From: Bacillota bacterium
Lineage (GTDB): Bacteria > Bacillota > Negativicutes > DSM-13327
Assembly: GCA_017889585.1 (NCBI GenBank)
Contig: JAGFZX010000019.1
Span: forward strand, 1-58,398
Direction of reading: 5' to 3'
Length of the DNA: 58,398 nucleotides
Every line of letters begins with the position of its first letter. The first letter of the stretch is position 1. The notes beneath the pieces were generated by a model. It was not told the origin of the DNA, did no database searches, and saw only the letters and a program-made list of their open reading frames with translations. The position numbers were made by a program, and so were the translations under genes. Shown piece after piece: positions 35,282-43,612 of the stretch.

Positions 35282-36366
35282 CCTAAACTGCCTCCAATTT
35301 CTCGTGCGGTATCATCTAGTCCTAAGATATCACCTTGCAAAGTGACAATGACCGTACCTACTATTAAATCATCAAATACATAACGTTTGGCCCTAGCACT
35401 AGCCCTTTCAGCGAGCACCTGGTAAACAGACTGTAACTTATACTGAGCAATGATTGGCATAGCAGCCTCAGTGGTATTACATGCTAAAATATCTAGAATC
35501 GCCTGCTGAGAAGCACCCTCTGCTGCCATATAGGCAGCTAATGTTTCAAAACGCGCATCTGCCATGCGATTATGAGTATGGAAAATTCCGGCAGACACTT
35601 TAACAAGTTTTCCCAAATGACCAAAGAGTAAAACTTTCTTCATATTATAGTGCACTGCACTCTCTAACATATGGCCAATAAAATTACTGGTTTGAATAAC
35701 TGTTTCTGCTGGTATACCATATCGATTGGTGGCAATATCTTGACCAATTTTCCCAGGAGCAAAGACCACCTGATCATACCCTAAGGCTTTTACCATACTA
35801 ATCTGTGGCGACAATGAATTTTTAAAGGCTTCTTCAGACATTGGTTCAACAATACCTGTTGTGCCTATAATCGATAAGCCACCAATAATCCCTAAGGAGG
35901 GATTTAAAGTACGTTCAGCCAAACGCTGACCATCGGGTATTGTAATCTTGACAATTGCTCCAAACCCTACAGGTAATACATCGCGAACTGCCTGCACAAT
36001 CATTTTCCTAGGACCAGGATTGATAGCGGGCTCACCAATGGCTATAGACAATCCTGGTTTAGTCACGATACCTACGCCGATCCCTGCCGTTATGATTACA
36101 TCAGTATCTTTCTTTACTTCTACTTCAGCAAGCACTGTAGTGCCATGAGTTACATCTGGATCATCTCCTGCATCTTTAATCACCGCCCCCTTGCCACCGT
36201 TCGCTAATTGCTCATATGTTGCAATTTTCACATGAATAGTGTTCCCTTGGGGTGATGTAACATCAACAACATCAGGCAATTTCCCCGACCATGCCAGTAG
36301 TGCCGCCTTAGTTGCTGCTGCTGCGCAAGTACCAGTTGTAATGCCGGAACGCATTCTTTTTTGCAT
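35266..36366 (-). CDS. cbiD: Cobalt-precorrin-5B C1-methyltransferase
   Basis: A 366-residue CbiD, marker of the anaerobic (early cobalt) pathway, methylating C1. The N-terminus SGITTGTCAAAATKAAL is the family signature; GIGVGIVTKPGLSIAIGEPA and NPGPRKMI follow. The start at 36366 is used because the open frame upstream passes through the riboswitch terminator. The ribosome-binding purines GGGGG at 36375-36379 are part of that terminator stem. It is the first gene of the operon. Confidence 0.95.
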   Translation of the reverse strand: MQKRMRSGITTGTCAAAATKAALLAWSGKLPDVVDVTSPQGNTIHVKIATYEQLANGGKGAVIKDAGDDPDVTHGTTVLAEVEVKKDTDVIITAGIGVGIVTKPGLSIAIGEPAINPGPRKMIVQAVRDVLPVGFGAIVKITIPDGQRLAERTLNPSLGIIGGLSIIGTTGIVEPMSEEAFKNSLSPQISMVKALGYDQVVFAPGKIGQDIATNRYGIPAETVIQTSNFIGHMLESAVHYNMKKVLLFGHLGKLVKVSAGIFHTHNRMADARFETLAAYMAAEGASQQAILDILACNTTEAAMPIIAQYKLQSVYQVLAERASARAKRYVFDDLIVGTVIVTLQGDILGLDDTAREIGGSLGWNIR

Positions 36367-36370
36367 AATA

Positions 36371-36392
36371 AAAACCCCCTGCAGGCAGGGGG
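36371..36392 (-). terminator. Riboswitch-controlled terminator before cbiD
   Basis: On the minus strand CCCCCTGC-CT-GCAGGGGG is followed by TTTTT and ends 4 bases before the cbiD ATG. Its 3' arm is also the only ribosome-binding-like sequence for cbiD. Upstream, AGGCAGGTGGGTA (about 36419-36431) can pair with TACCCCCCTGCCT, giving an alternative antiterminator that would free neither or both signals depending on B12 binding. Confidence 0.85.
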
Positions 36393-36460
36393 GTACAATA
36401 AATAAATAATAATTTATTCTACCCACCTGCCTATCTTCCGTAGGTCATAACGGTGTGTGT

Positions 36461-36612
36461 TAGAATAGGCAGGTCTCCTGACTATGGTTCATCATATAGC
36501 TAAACCTTCCCGGATTTCCCAGTGGTATATCTTAGCTATACTCCCCAACACAGTGGCGGGACCGTGCCGGTCTAATACCGGACTTCCCTTTTAAGCTTAA
36601 AGCACCTATTCC
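36461..36612 (-). promoter_or_regulatory. Cobalamin riboswitch
   Basis: On the minus strand the sequence carries the B12-riboswitch core in order: AATAGGTGC, AAAAGGGAAG with CCGG-loop-CCGG, then CACGGTCCCGCCACTGTG, a peripheral arm, and CAGGAGACCTGCCTA (the conserved B12-box) near 36467-36483. It lies between the operon promoter and cbiD, so coenzyme B12 should switch off the whole 15-kb operon. Confidence 0.97.
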
Positions 36613-36655
36613 CATATTGCTATTAAATTACAACTATTAATTATATAATACATCT

Positions 36656-36684
36656 ATTATATTTTATATATATTCCATCGGCAA
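36656..36684 (-). promoter_or_regulatory. Sigma-A-type promoter of the cobalamin operon
   Basis: On the minus strand TTGCCG (36684-36679), a 17-base spacer and TATAAT (36661-36656) form a good promoter. The start would fall near 36649, about 40 bases before the riboswitch core. Confidence 0.75.
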
Positions 36685-36725
36685 TAAGGATTTTCCTGCT
36701 ATTACATACTTTTAAAATTTAATTC

Positions 36726-36966
36726 ACAATTTGTAGGGTAAAAAATTCAAAACATGTAGGAATTCAGTTTTAAAATTGTAAGAATAATTTATTATTAAAA
36801 AATAAAACACAATTATATAATGCTGTGAACATAACAGCTTAAATACTTACAATTCATATTTAATATATGAAAAATTCCCTATAAAATACTGGCAAAATTA
36901 AAAATAGATTTATTCATAATAAAAGCACTTACAATCTGTAGGATAAAATATCGACAATATGTAACA
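36726..36966. repeat. Two direct copies of a 36-base AT-rich motif
   Basis: ACAATTTGTAGGGTAAAAAA at 36726 and ACAATCTGTAGGATAAAATA at 36931 begin two related 36-base units (36726-36762 and 36931-36966) that each continue to an ACATGTAGGAA or ATATGTAACAA end, about 205 bases apart. TTACAAT/ATTGTAA half-sites occur between them. The 36685-37002 gap contains no gene. The copies might be binding sites for a regulator of the lut or cob promoters. Confidence 0.55.
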
Positions 36967-37002
36967 AAAAAATATAATATTTATTTTAAAAAAAAAGGAT
37001 AT

Positions 37003-37046
37003 TTGTTAAAAACTGCGAATTTAAATAATATATACTGGTCAGACCA
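37003..37046 (+). promoter_or_regulatory. lut promoter with GntR/LldR-type operator
   Basis: TTGTTA (37003-37008), a 17-base spacer and TAATAT (37026-37031) make a promoter. The palindrome TGGTCAGACCA (37036-37046) starts 4 bases after the -10, across the expected start site. It fits the FadR/LldR-type consensus TNGTNNNACNA, which suggests repression by a lactate-responsive GntR regulator encoded outside the window. Confidence 0.75.
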
Positions 37047-37080
37047 CCTTACCAAGTTATAAAGGAGTATGAATAAAAAA

Positions 37081-37695
37081 ATGAAAAAAGTATGTGAAAA
37101 TTGGAAACAAGCTTTTCCAACAGAAAACGTAGGGGAACAATTGTTTTCCGAGTTTGAAAAACGCGCTACAGGCGCAGCTACTGAACTTTTTCGTGTAAAA
37201 ACAGCCATTGAAGCTCGAGAAATCGTTGCTAATTTGGCTAAATTCACCAATGCGAAAAAAGTGGTAACTGTTGAAAGTCCATTACAAGAAGCTGCTGGTA
37301 TCTGCGAAGAACTAAAATCCTTGGGTCTTCAAGTCTACAATGAGCCAACAGATATTGCTGAACATGCAGAGACAGCAGATATCGGGATTTCCACTGTAGA
37401 ATTTGGTATTGCTGAAAGCGGCAGTGTCTGTATGGATGGTTATGCTTTCGAAAGTCGTTTAGTGTCCATGTTGCCGCCTATTCATATTGTATTTATGAAT
37501 AGCAGTAATATTGTGCTAGGTATTACTGAAGCCTTTGAAGTTATTTCTAAAGTTTATGATAATGGCTATATCAGTTTCATTACAGGTCCTAGTCGTACTT
37601 CTGATATTGAAAGGGTCTTGACTATTGGCGTACATGGACCAAGCCGTTTTGTATTAATTGCCATTGATGAAGAAGTAGCCGGAGGTGCAATGTAA
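37081..37695 (+). CDS. lutC: Lactate utilization protein LutC (LUD domain)
   Basis: A 204-residue LUD-domain protein of the LutC/YkgG type, a subunit of the iron-sulfur lactate oxidation complex. Motifs include GISTVEFGIAESGSVCMDGY, ESRLVSMLPPIHIVF and ITGPSRTSDIERVLTIGVHG. The ATG at 37081 lies 13 bases after GGAG; an ATG at 37069 is only 1 base after it and so less likely. The stop overlaps the next gene (TAATG). It is the first gene of a two-gene lut operon controlled by the promoter and operator upstream. Confidence 0.93.
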   Translation: MKKVCENWKQAFPTENVGEQLFSEFEKRATGAATELFRVKTAIEAREIVANLAKFTNAKKVVTVESPLQEAAGICEELKSLGLQVYNEPTDIAEHAETADIGISTVEFGIAESGSVCMDGYAFESRLVSMLPPIHIVFMNSSNIVLGITEAFEVISKVYDNGYISFITGPSRTSDIERVLTIGVHGPSRFVLIAIDEEVAGGAM

Positions 37696-39866
37696 TGGAA
37701 ACTAATAATCGTAATGTGAAAAATGAGATTGCCGAAAAATTAGGTGATGAAATATTGCGCGGCTCTTTAGGCCGTTTTGCTGAAGCCTATCCTGCTGCCC
37801 GAGCAAAAGCATACGAAAATGTTGCAGATATTGATGCTTTACGTGAACAAGTACGACAAATGAAAATTTCCACTGTTGCTGATATTGAAAAAGTTGCCGA
37901 TAAATTTGAGGCTGAAGCCAAAAAACGCGGTGCTCAGGTATTTCGTGCTAAAGATGGCGATGCCCTAAAAAAATATCTACTTGATTTATGCCAAGAAAAA
38001 GGCGTTAAACGTATCGTAAAATCAAAATCTATGGCTTCAGAGGAAATTCTTCTCAATCACACCTTAGAAGATGCTGGACTGCATGTTAAAGAGACAGACC
38101 TTGGTGAGTGGATTATTTCATTAGCAGGCCACAAGCCTTCTCATATGGTTATGCCTGCCATTCATTTAAATAGAGATCAAGTAGCAGGTTATTTTTCCAA
38201 AGAACTTAAGCGAGAAATATCTAATGATATTCCTATGATGGTACAAGTAGCCAGACAAAATTTACGTAAAGAATTCCTCGTGGCTGATATGGGTATCTCA
38301 GGGGCGAACTTCGGGATCGCGGAAAATTCCGCCATCGGTTTGGTAACGAATGAAGGCAATGCTCGTCTAGTAACCACACTTCCCCCTATTCATGTGGTTA
38401 TTATTGGTTATGAAAAATTAATCCCGACCATTAAGGATGCGGCACCTATTTTGCGTACCCTCCCTCGTAATGCTACTGGTCAGCTTATGACTAGTTATAT
38501 GACCATGACTGCTGGTCGAACACCTCTTATGGTAAAACAAAATGGTAAATGGGTGGAGCAGGATAAAGAATTGCACATTATCTTACTGGATAATGGCCGT
38601 CTTAAAGCAGCTCATGATGATAAATTTAAAGAAATTTATCAATGCGTTCGCTGTGCTTCTTGTTTAAATGTGTGTCCGATCTATACTCTTGTTGGCGGAC
38701 ATGTTTACGGACATATTTATTCCGGTGGTATCGGCGCTATCTTGACTGCTTTACTCAATAGCCAGGAAGATTTTGATAAAATAAATGAATTATGCATTGG
38801 TTGTCGTAAGTGTGTTGAGATTTGCCCTGGTAAGATCAACATTCCAGGACTTATTGATCAACTGCGCTCTCAAACTGTTAAAGAAAAAGGATTACCTTTC
38901 GGAGTGCGCATGGTATTTGAAAATGTATTAGCAAATCGTAAAGTATTCCACAACTTGTTACGTTTAGCTTCTATCGGACAAAAACCATTTACTACTGGCA
39001 ATGTCATTCGTCACTTACCACTATTCTTAGCTGGTATGGCGAAAGATCGCAGTCTACCGGCTGTTGCTGATGTTCCGCTTCGGGATCGCATTTCTAAAAT
39101 AACTAAAAAAATCGCTAAACCTAGCAAACGTGTCGCATTCTTTGCTGGTTGTAATACTGACTTTGTCTTCCCTGAAACTGGCGAGGCCGTCTTCAAAGTA
39201 TTGCAAGATCTTAATATGGAAATGGTCTTCCCTGAAGATCAAAGCTGTTGTGGTAAACCATTACTTGGTATGGGCGATCGAGAAATAGCCAAGAAAATTG
39301 CTAAACGCAATATTATTGCTTTTGAAGAAGCTAATGCTGATGTTATCTTATCTTCTTGCCCTACTTGCACTGAAACTTGGCATGAAACCTATATAGATTT
39401 GTTTGCCGATGATGCTGAATGGAAAAAACGTGCAGAGAGACTTGCTCATAAATTCCGCGAATTTACTAGCTTTGTTTCTGAATCTTATGCTAAAGCTGGT
39501 CGCTTGACTCCAGCAGCAGGTGGCACTAAAGTAACATACCATGATTCTTGTCATGCAAAACGTGGACTTGGTATTTACAAAGAACCACGTGCATTGCTTG
39601 ATGCTACTCCAGGCTATGACCTTGTTGAAATGAAAGATTGTGACAAATGTTGCGGTATGGCTGGCGCCTTCGGTATTAAGTATACAGAAATATCAATGCC
39701 AATCCTCAAACAAAAAATCACTAATATTAAAGATACTGGTGCTGAAATCGTCGCTGTAGGTTGCCCAGCTTGCATGATGCAAATTCAAGGTGGTCTTGAT
39801 AAACAGGCACCACATATTAAAGTTAAGCATATTGCCCAATTAATAGCTGATAAAATCAAAGAATAA
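37695..39866 (+). CDS. lutB: Fused LutB-LutA lactate-oxidation iron-sulfur protein
   Basis: A 723-residue protein that joins two usual Lut subunits. Residues about 1-300 are the LUD domain of LutB (SMASEEILLNHTLEDAGLHV, then MGISGANFGIAENSAIGLV and TLPPIHVVI). Two [4Fe-4S] motifs follow, CVRCASCLNVCP and CIGCRKCVEICP. The C-terminal part is a LutA/GlcF-type double CCG domain (AGCNTDF with CCGKPLLG and SSCPTCTETW, then DSCHAKRG with CCGMAGAFG and GCPACMMQ). With LutC it should oxidise L-lactate to pyruvate in the cytosol, passing electrons on by an unknown acceptor. GGAGGTG precedes the ATG. All Fe-S cysteines look intact. Confidence 0.93.
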   Translation: METNNRNVKNEIAEKLGDEILRGSLGRFAEAYPAARAKAYENVADIDALREQVRQMKISTVADIEKVADKFEAEAKKRGAQVFRAKDGDALKKYLLDLCQEKGVKRIVKSKSMASEEILLNHTLEDAGLHVKETDLGEWIISLAGHKPSHMVMPAIHLNRDQVAGYFSKELKREISNDIPMMVQVARQNLRKEFLVADMGISGANFGIAENSAIGLVTNEGNARLVTTLPPIHVVIIGYEKLIPTIKDAAPILRTLPRNATGQLMTSYMTMTAGRTPLMVKQNGKWVEQDKELHIILLDNGRLKAAHDDKFKEIYQCVRCASCLNVCPIYTLVGGHVYGHIYSGGIGAILTALLNSQEDFDKINELCIGCRKCVEICPGKINIPGLIDQLRSQTVKEKGLPFGVRMVFENVLANRKVFHNLLRLASIGQKPFTTGNVIRHLPLFLAGMAKDRSLPAVADVPLRDRISKITKKIAKPSKRVAFFAGCNTDFVFPETGEAVFKVLQDLNMEMVFPEDQSCCGKPLLGMGDREIAKKIAKRNIIAFEEANADVILSSCPTCTETWHETYIDLFADDAEWKKRAERLAHKFREFTSFVSESYAKAGRLTPAAGGTKVTYHDSCHAKRGLGIYKEPRALLDATPGYDLVEMKDCDKCCGMAGAFGIKYTEISMPILKQKITNIKDTGAEIVAVGCPACMMQIQGGLDKQAPHIKVKHIAQLIADKIKE

Positions 39867-39875
39867 AACCATAAG

Positions 39876-39915
39876 AAAAACAGCTGAATTCAGAAGAATT
39901 CGGCTGTTTTTCTGT
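39876..39915 (+). terminator. Intrinsic terminator of the lut operon
   Basis: AAAACAGCTGAATTC pairs with GAATTCGGCTGTTTT (one mismatch) around AGAA, followed by TTTTTCTG. It begins 10 bases after the lutB stop. Confidence 0.88.
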
Positions 39916-39940
39916 GTATCAGTAATCATATTTTTTTGCC

Positions 39941-40013
39941 TGTCATTGCGACGAGTTACGAGGAAGAAATCCCCTACTTGATAAGAGATTGCTTTACTAT
40001 ACTCGCAATGACA
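39941..40013. repeat. Palindromic dispersed repeat, copy 2
   Basis: TGTCATTGCGACGAG begins the unit and CTCGCAATGACA ends it. The inner GAAGAAATC has decayed relative to GATTGCTTT. It is the same 73-base unit as at 28057 and 41622, here between the lut terminator and the 3' end of the ArnT-like gene. Confidence 0.88.
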
Positions 40014-40029
40014 CGTCCCTCGCCTGTCA

Positions 40030-41589
40030 TTACTCTTTCAATAACATTAGCTTTTCATCCATATCAACTAATACCTTCAGCACTTTGCGCTCAGCATCTG
40101 CTAGTTGCTGATAGTCTGCGTGTCTGATAACAAAATAGGCTCGCTGACTCTCTTGAATAGACTTAGTCAATTCACTACTTGTTTTTCGGGCATTATCCAA
40201 TTTTAGTTCAGACCCGTATACATCCGTATAAAATGTAAAACCAGGATGTAAAAATTTTATAATATATACTGGGGAAGTACCATCATACTGGGTCTTAAAC
40301 TCTTGAGCCATATTCTTCATTGTAAAACTGGGAGCTGCTATAGGAAACAGTACTGATACCAATACCACTGAAAATAAACCCATAGCGACTACTTGTGTCC
40401 AAAAAGCTCGACCGATTGCCTTATGCCATAGAAAATATCCTACAGCTAAGGCCATTATGATAAAAATAGCTGATGACAGATAGACTCCACTTTGTAATAC
40501 AGGCATAGATTTTAAGCCCATAACCATGCCACCGGTAAACAATAAAGCTAATATACAGAGTACAATCGCCCAACTATTAGAACTTTGTTTATTACTAGCC
40601 GCCCATAGACGATCAATATACCACCCAACAATCATGGCTAAAGGCGGATACATGGGTAGAATATAGGATACTAACTTGGTTTGTGAAATCGTAAAGAATA
40701 CAAAAATCACGATTGCCCAAATATTTAAAAATACTAACACAGAAAAATCCTGTCTACTCTTAGTTAGAGAATTCCATATAGATTGCAGCATAATGGCTGT
40801 CCAGGGGAAAAATCCCAGAATAAGGACTGGAATATAGTAATACCAAAGTACACCTTCCGGATGCTCGGGAGAAGTAAATCTTGTAATATTATGAAAGCCA
40901 AGGAACGTCTCAATAAAAGCACTACCGTGAAGATTGTACATCATTACATACCAAGGCATTGCTACTATAGCATACACCAACAAACCTGATGGTATTTTCA
41001 TTTTTGTTATTTGGGACCAATTGCGTGTAACAAGTATATAGGGAAATACAATAGCACCAGGAAATAATAGACCGATTGGTCCTTTAGTCAGAGTGGCCAA
41101 TCCAGCAAAGATATAAGCGAGATAGTATCGTTTTTCAATAAATGACAGTAGTGAGATGGTAAGAAATAAAAGTAATGTCATATCAGTGACTGCAGCTTTT
41201 CCTAAATAGAAAAATTCAATACTCGTGGTCAGCACTAAAGCCCCAGCCATACCTGCTCGTTCATTAAACAAACGCCGACCAGACAAATAGACTACCAGTG
41301 CGCAGGCTACAGCTAGAATAGCTGAAGGAAACCGAGCAGCAAACTCAGTCATGCCAAATACTTTATAAGATGCTGCCACTAGCCAATAATACATGGGTGG
41401 CTTGTCATACCAATATTCACCGAAAATACGAGGCGACACAAATTCGTTAAAAGCGAACATTTCTTTGGGAGTTTCGGCGTATACCGGTTCATCAGGATCT
41501 AACAGTGGTATGCCGCCTAAATTAAAAAATACAATCATTATACTTATTATGGCTACCAGCCAAAAGCCGGATCCCAATCTTGAGAACAT
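40030..41589 (-). CDS. ArnT/PMT-family (GT39/GT83) lipid-linked sugar transferase
   Basis: A 519-residue polytopic membrane glycosyltransferase. The N-terminal loop with the acidic motif LLDPDEPVYAETPKEM (family DE motif) is followed by the periplasmic YWYDKPPMYYWL. About twelve hydrophobic segments and a soluble C-terminal region follow. ArnT transfers aminoarabinose from undecaprenyl phosphate to lipid A; other family members mannosylate proteins. The start at 41589 has GGAGG 6 to 7 bases upstream. Flanking repeats at 39941 and 41622 bracket the gene. Substrate is unknown, but envelope glycan modification is likely in a diderm. Confidence 0.88.
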   Translation of the reverse strand: MFSRLGSGFWLVAIISIMIVFFNLGGIPLLDPDEPVYAETPKEMFAFNEFVSPRIFGEYWYDKPPMYYWLVAASYKVFGMTEFAARFPSAILAVACALVVYLSGRRLFNERAGMAGALVLTTSIEFFYLGKAAVTDMTLLLFLTISLLSFIEKRYYLAYIFAGLATLTKGPIGLLFPGAIVFPYILVTRNWSQITKMKIPSGLLVYAIVAMPWYVMMYNLHGSAFIETFLGFHNITRFTSPEHPEGVLWYYYIPVLILGFFPWTAIMLQSIWNSLTKSRQDFSVLVFLNIWAIVIFVFFTISQTKLVSYILPMYPPLAMIVGWYIDRLWAASNKQSSNSWAIVLCILALLFTGGMVMGLKSMPVLQSGVYLSSAIFIIMALAVGYFLWHKAIGRAFWTQVVAMGLFSVVLVSVLFPIAAPSFTMKNMAQEFKTQYDGTSPVYIIKFLHPGFTFYTDVYGSELKLDNARKTSSELTKSIQESQRAYFVIRHADYQQLADAERKVLKVLVDMDEKLMLLKE

Positions 41590-41621
41590 AACTAACCTCC
41601 AAGGTTTCATAGTTTTTTAAC

Positions 41622-41694
41622 TGTCATTGCGACGAGGTACGAGGAAGCAATCCCCAAATTGGTTAGAGATTGCTTCACTACATTCGCAATAATA
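41622..41694. repeat. Palindromic dispersed repeat, copy 3
   Basis: The third copy of the unit: TGTCATTGCGACGAGG at one end, GAAGCAATC and GATTGCTTC inside, and a decayed CGCAATAATA end. It sits between the epimerase gene and the ArnT-like gene. Confidence 0.88.
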
Positions 41695-41718
41695 GAAGAG
41701 GACGCACTAGCATTTTTA

Positions 41719-42630
41719 CTATATCAGGGAATTATAGGTTCTAGCCAAACCATCAATGAGTGGCATACATGGACTCCAACTTAAATTTTGACGAGCGGCA
41801 GCATTTGATAAGGTCGACTTATAAATATCACCATCCCGGAGTGGGCCATAAACCTTGGTTACTACCTTGCCGGCAACTTTCCCCATATATTCGATTAACA
41901 TATTAACACTAGTTTCTGTTTGGGTGCTAATATTATATACATGATTACCATGAATTGTCGCTAAGGATTGATAGTTAGCAGATGCGATATCACCCACATA
42001 GATAAAATCACGGGTTTGGCTGCCATCACCGAAAATCACTACAGGCTCATCTTGGTGAATTTTACGGGTGAAAATACTAATAACACCGCCTTCACCACCA
42101 TCACCCTGACGCTCACCATAAACATTAGCATAGCGTAATGCTACATATTCAAGGCCATATAACTGATTATATAAAGCTAAGTAATTTTCACAAGTCAATT
42201 TACTTAACCCATAAAAAGAAGTCGGCGCTGTTGATGAGGCTTCCATTACAGGCAAAGACTCTACATTACCATATACTGCTGCTGTCGAGGAAAAAACTAT
42301 ACGTTTGACATTCGTTTTACGGCATGCTTCCAAAATATTAACAGTACCTGATATATTTACATCACAATCATAATCAGGCATTTCTAATGATTTGTGAACC
42401 ATAGTTTGGGCAGCTAAATGAATAACATAATCAAATTTTTCCCCTGCAAATAACTCTAGCAATTGATTACTGCGAATATCCATTTGAATAAATGTAGCTG
42501 CTTTATGTATATTTTCCTGTAATCCAGTACTTAGATTATCAAGGATTACGACCTCACAATTTTCCTGTATTAACTTATCTACAACATGTGAACCAATAAA
42601 TCCAGCACCACCAGTCACTAATACCTTCAT
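41719..42630 (-). CDS. NAD-dependent sugar-nucleotide epimerase (GalE-like)
   Basis: A 303-residue extended short-chain dehydrogenase. The Rossmann start is VTGGAGFIGSHV, the catalytic Ser/Thr is in FSSTAAVYG, and YGLSK holds the Tyr-x-x-x-Lys pair. RYANVYGERQ and DFIYVGDIA are typical of UDP-glucose 4-epimerase-like enzymes. It probably makes the sugar nucleotide used by the nearby ArnT-like or other envelope transferase. It follows the deacetylase gene on the same strand by 17 bases. Confidence 0.9.
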   Translation of the reverse strand: MKVLVTGGAGFIGSHVVDKLIQENCEVVILDNLSTGLQENIHKAATFIQMDIRSNQLLELFAGEKFDYVIHLAAQTMVHKSLEMPDYDCDVNISGTVNILEACRKTNVKRIVFSSTAAVYGNVESLPVMEASSTAPTSFYGLSKLTCENYLALYNQLYGLEYVALRYANVYGERQGDGGEGGVISIFTRKIHQDEPVVIFGDGSQTRDFIYVGDIASANYQSLATIHGNHVYNISTQTETSVNMLIEYMGKVAGKVVTKVYGPLRDGDIYKSTLSNAAARQNLSWSPCMPLIDGLARTYNSLI

Positions 42631-42647
42631 ATCCGAGTCTCCTTTTA

Positions 42648-43493
42648 TTATAAATCCCTAAATGAGATTAATTTAATTTTCTTGTCTGCTAAACGATGGC
42701 GTACATTATCACTCGTTACTGCCGCCAATTCTTCCTCTCCGTGATAATCCCAGTTATAACCTTCATTTAATACTTCATTATTAGTCCCAGGATGCATCAT
42801 AATTTCTGATATACCGTCAGGTAAAGTATCAATAATTTTCAGTAGAAATTCTTCCCGCATATTGCCACCAGCCAGCATACCAAAAAAATGCTCTGGCATC
42901 GCCAGCTTATGCTTCTTAATTTTCAGACGAGCTAACTGGGCTAAGAACGTTAAACCTGCGCGAGCCATAAAACGTATGGGTGTACAAGGATAACCACCTA
43001 AAAAGAAATAAGGCTCAGCAGGAATACGTACTGCTTTAATTCCAAACTCTTTGGCAATATCGATGGTCATGTTAATGATGCCAGGTACTATATGCATATG
43101 TTGATGGCTATCTAAATGAGTAATATGTATCCCGCTGTCAACTACTTTTTGTACTTGTGCTGTCAATTCTCTGCGAATATCAGAAACCTCAACTTGTCCT
43201 AACATATAACGTAATAAAAATTGAGGATACTTAGGTGATAAATATCCTTCACTATCTACTAAAGACTTAACTCTTGCAGGGTCACATACTGACTTCTCTC
43301 CTACTAATGTTAAATGGACGCCAATGCCCAGCTGCTTGTGGGCCGATGCTAGTAATACAGCATGTTCAAAAGCTTTACCGCTGGCCATAATTGTCGTACT
43401 GGTAATAAAACCCGACGTAAACCCATGAATAATTCCTTGATTTACTGTTTCATGCAAGCCAAAATCATCAGCATTTATGATTAATTGTTTCAT
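42648..43493 (-). CDS. YdjC/ChbG/HpnK-family carbohydrate deacetylase
   Basis: A 281-residue YdjC-like deacetylase. The metal site is visible: NADDFGLHETVNQGI near the N-terminus, HLDSHQHMHIVPGI near the middle, and a C-terminal HPG in MMHPGTNNEV. The family removes N-acetyl groups from diacetylchitobiose or lipid-linked GlcNAc. The start at 43493 has GGGGAG 8 bases upstream. With the epimerase and the ArnT-like transferase it forms an envelope sugar-lipid group. Confidence 0.9.
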   Translation of the reverse strand: MKQLIINADDFGLHETVNQGIIHGFTSGFITSTTIMASGKAFEHAVLLASAHKQLGIGVHLTLVGEKSVCDPARVKSLVDSEGYLSPKYPQFLLRYMLGQVEVSDIRRELTAQVQKVVDSGIHITHLDSHQHMHIVPGIINMTIDIAKEFGIKAVRIPAEPYFFLGGYPCTPIRFMARAGLTFLAQLARLKIKKHKLAMPEHFFGMLAGGNMREEFLLKIIDTLPDGISEIMMHPGTNNEVLNEGYNWDYHGEEELAAVTSDNVRHRLADKKIKLISFRDL

Positions 43494-43612
43494 AAAAACG
43501 ACTCCCCTATAATACATCTCAAACATATATGTTAACATGTATGATGAATTTTGGCAAATTTTTACTCAAATAAATTATGCCCTTGTTAATGTAAAATATT
43601 AAAAATAATTAA

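Noticed and set aside
37695..39866. Glycolate oxidase iron-sulfur subunit GlcF
   Set aside because: The N-terminal LUD domain and the LutC neighbour identify a lactate-utilisation protein; the CCG part alone would resemble GlcF.
28057..41694. CRISPR array
   Set aside because: The repeat copies are far apart, palindromic throughout and not regularly spaced; there are no spacers or cas genes.
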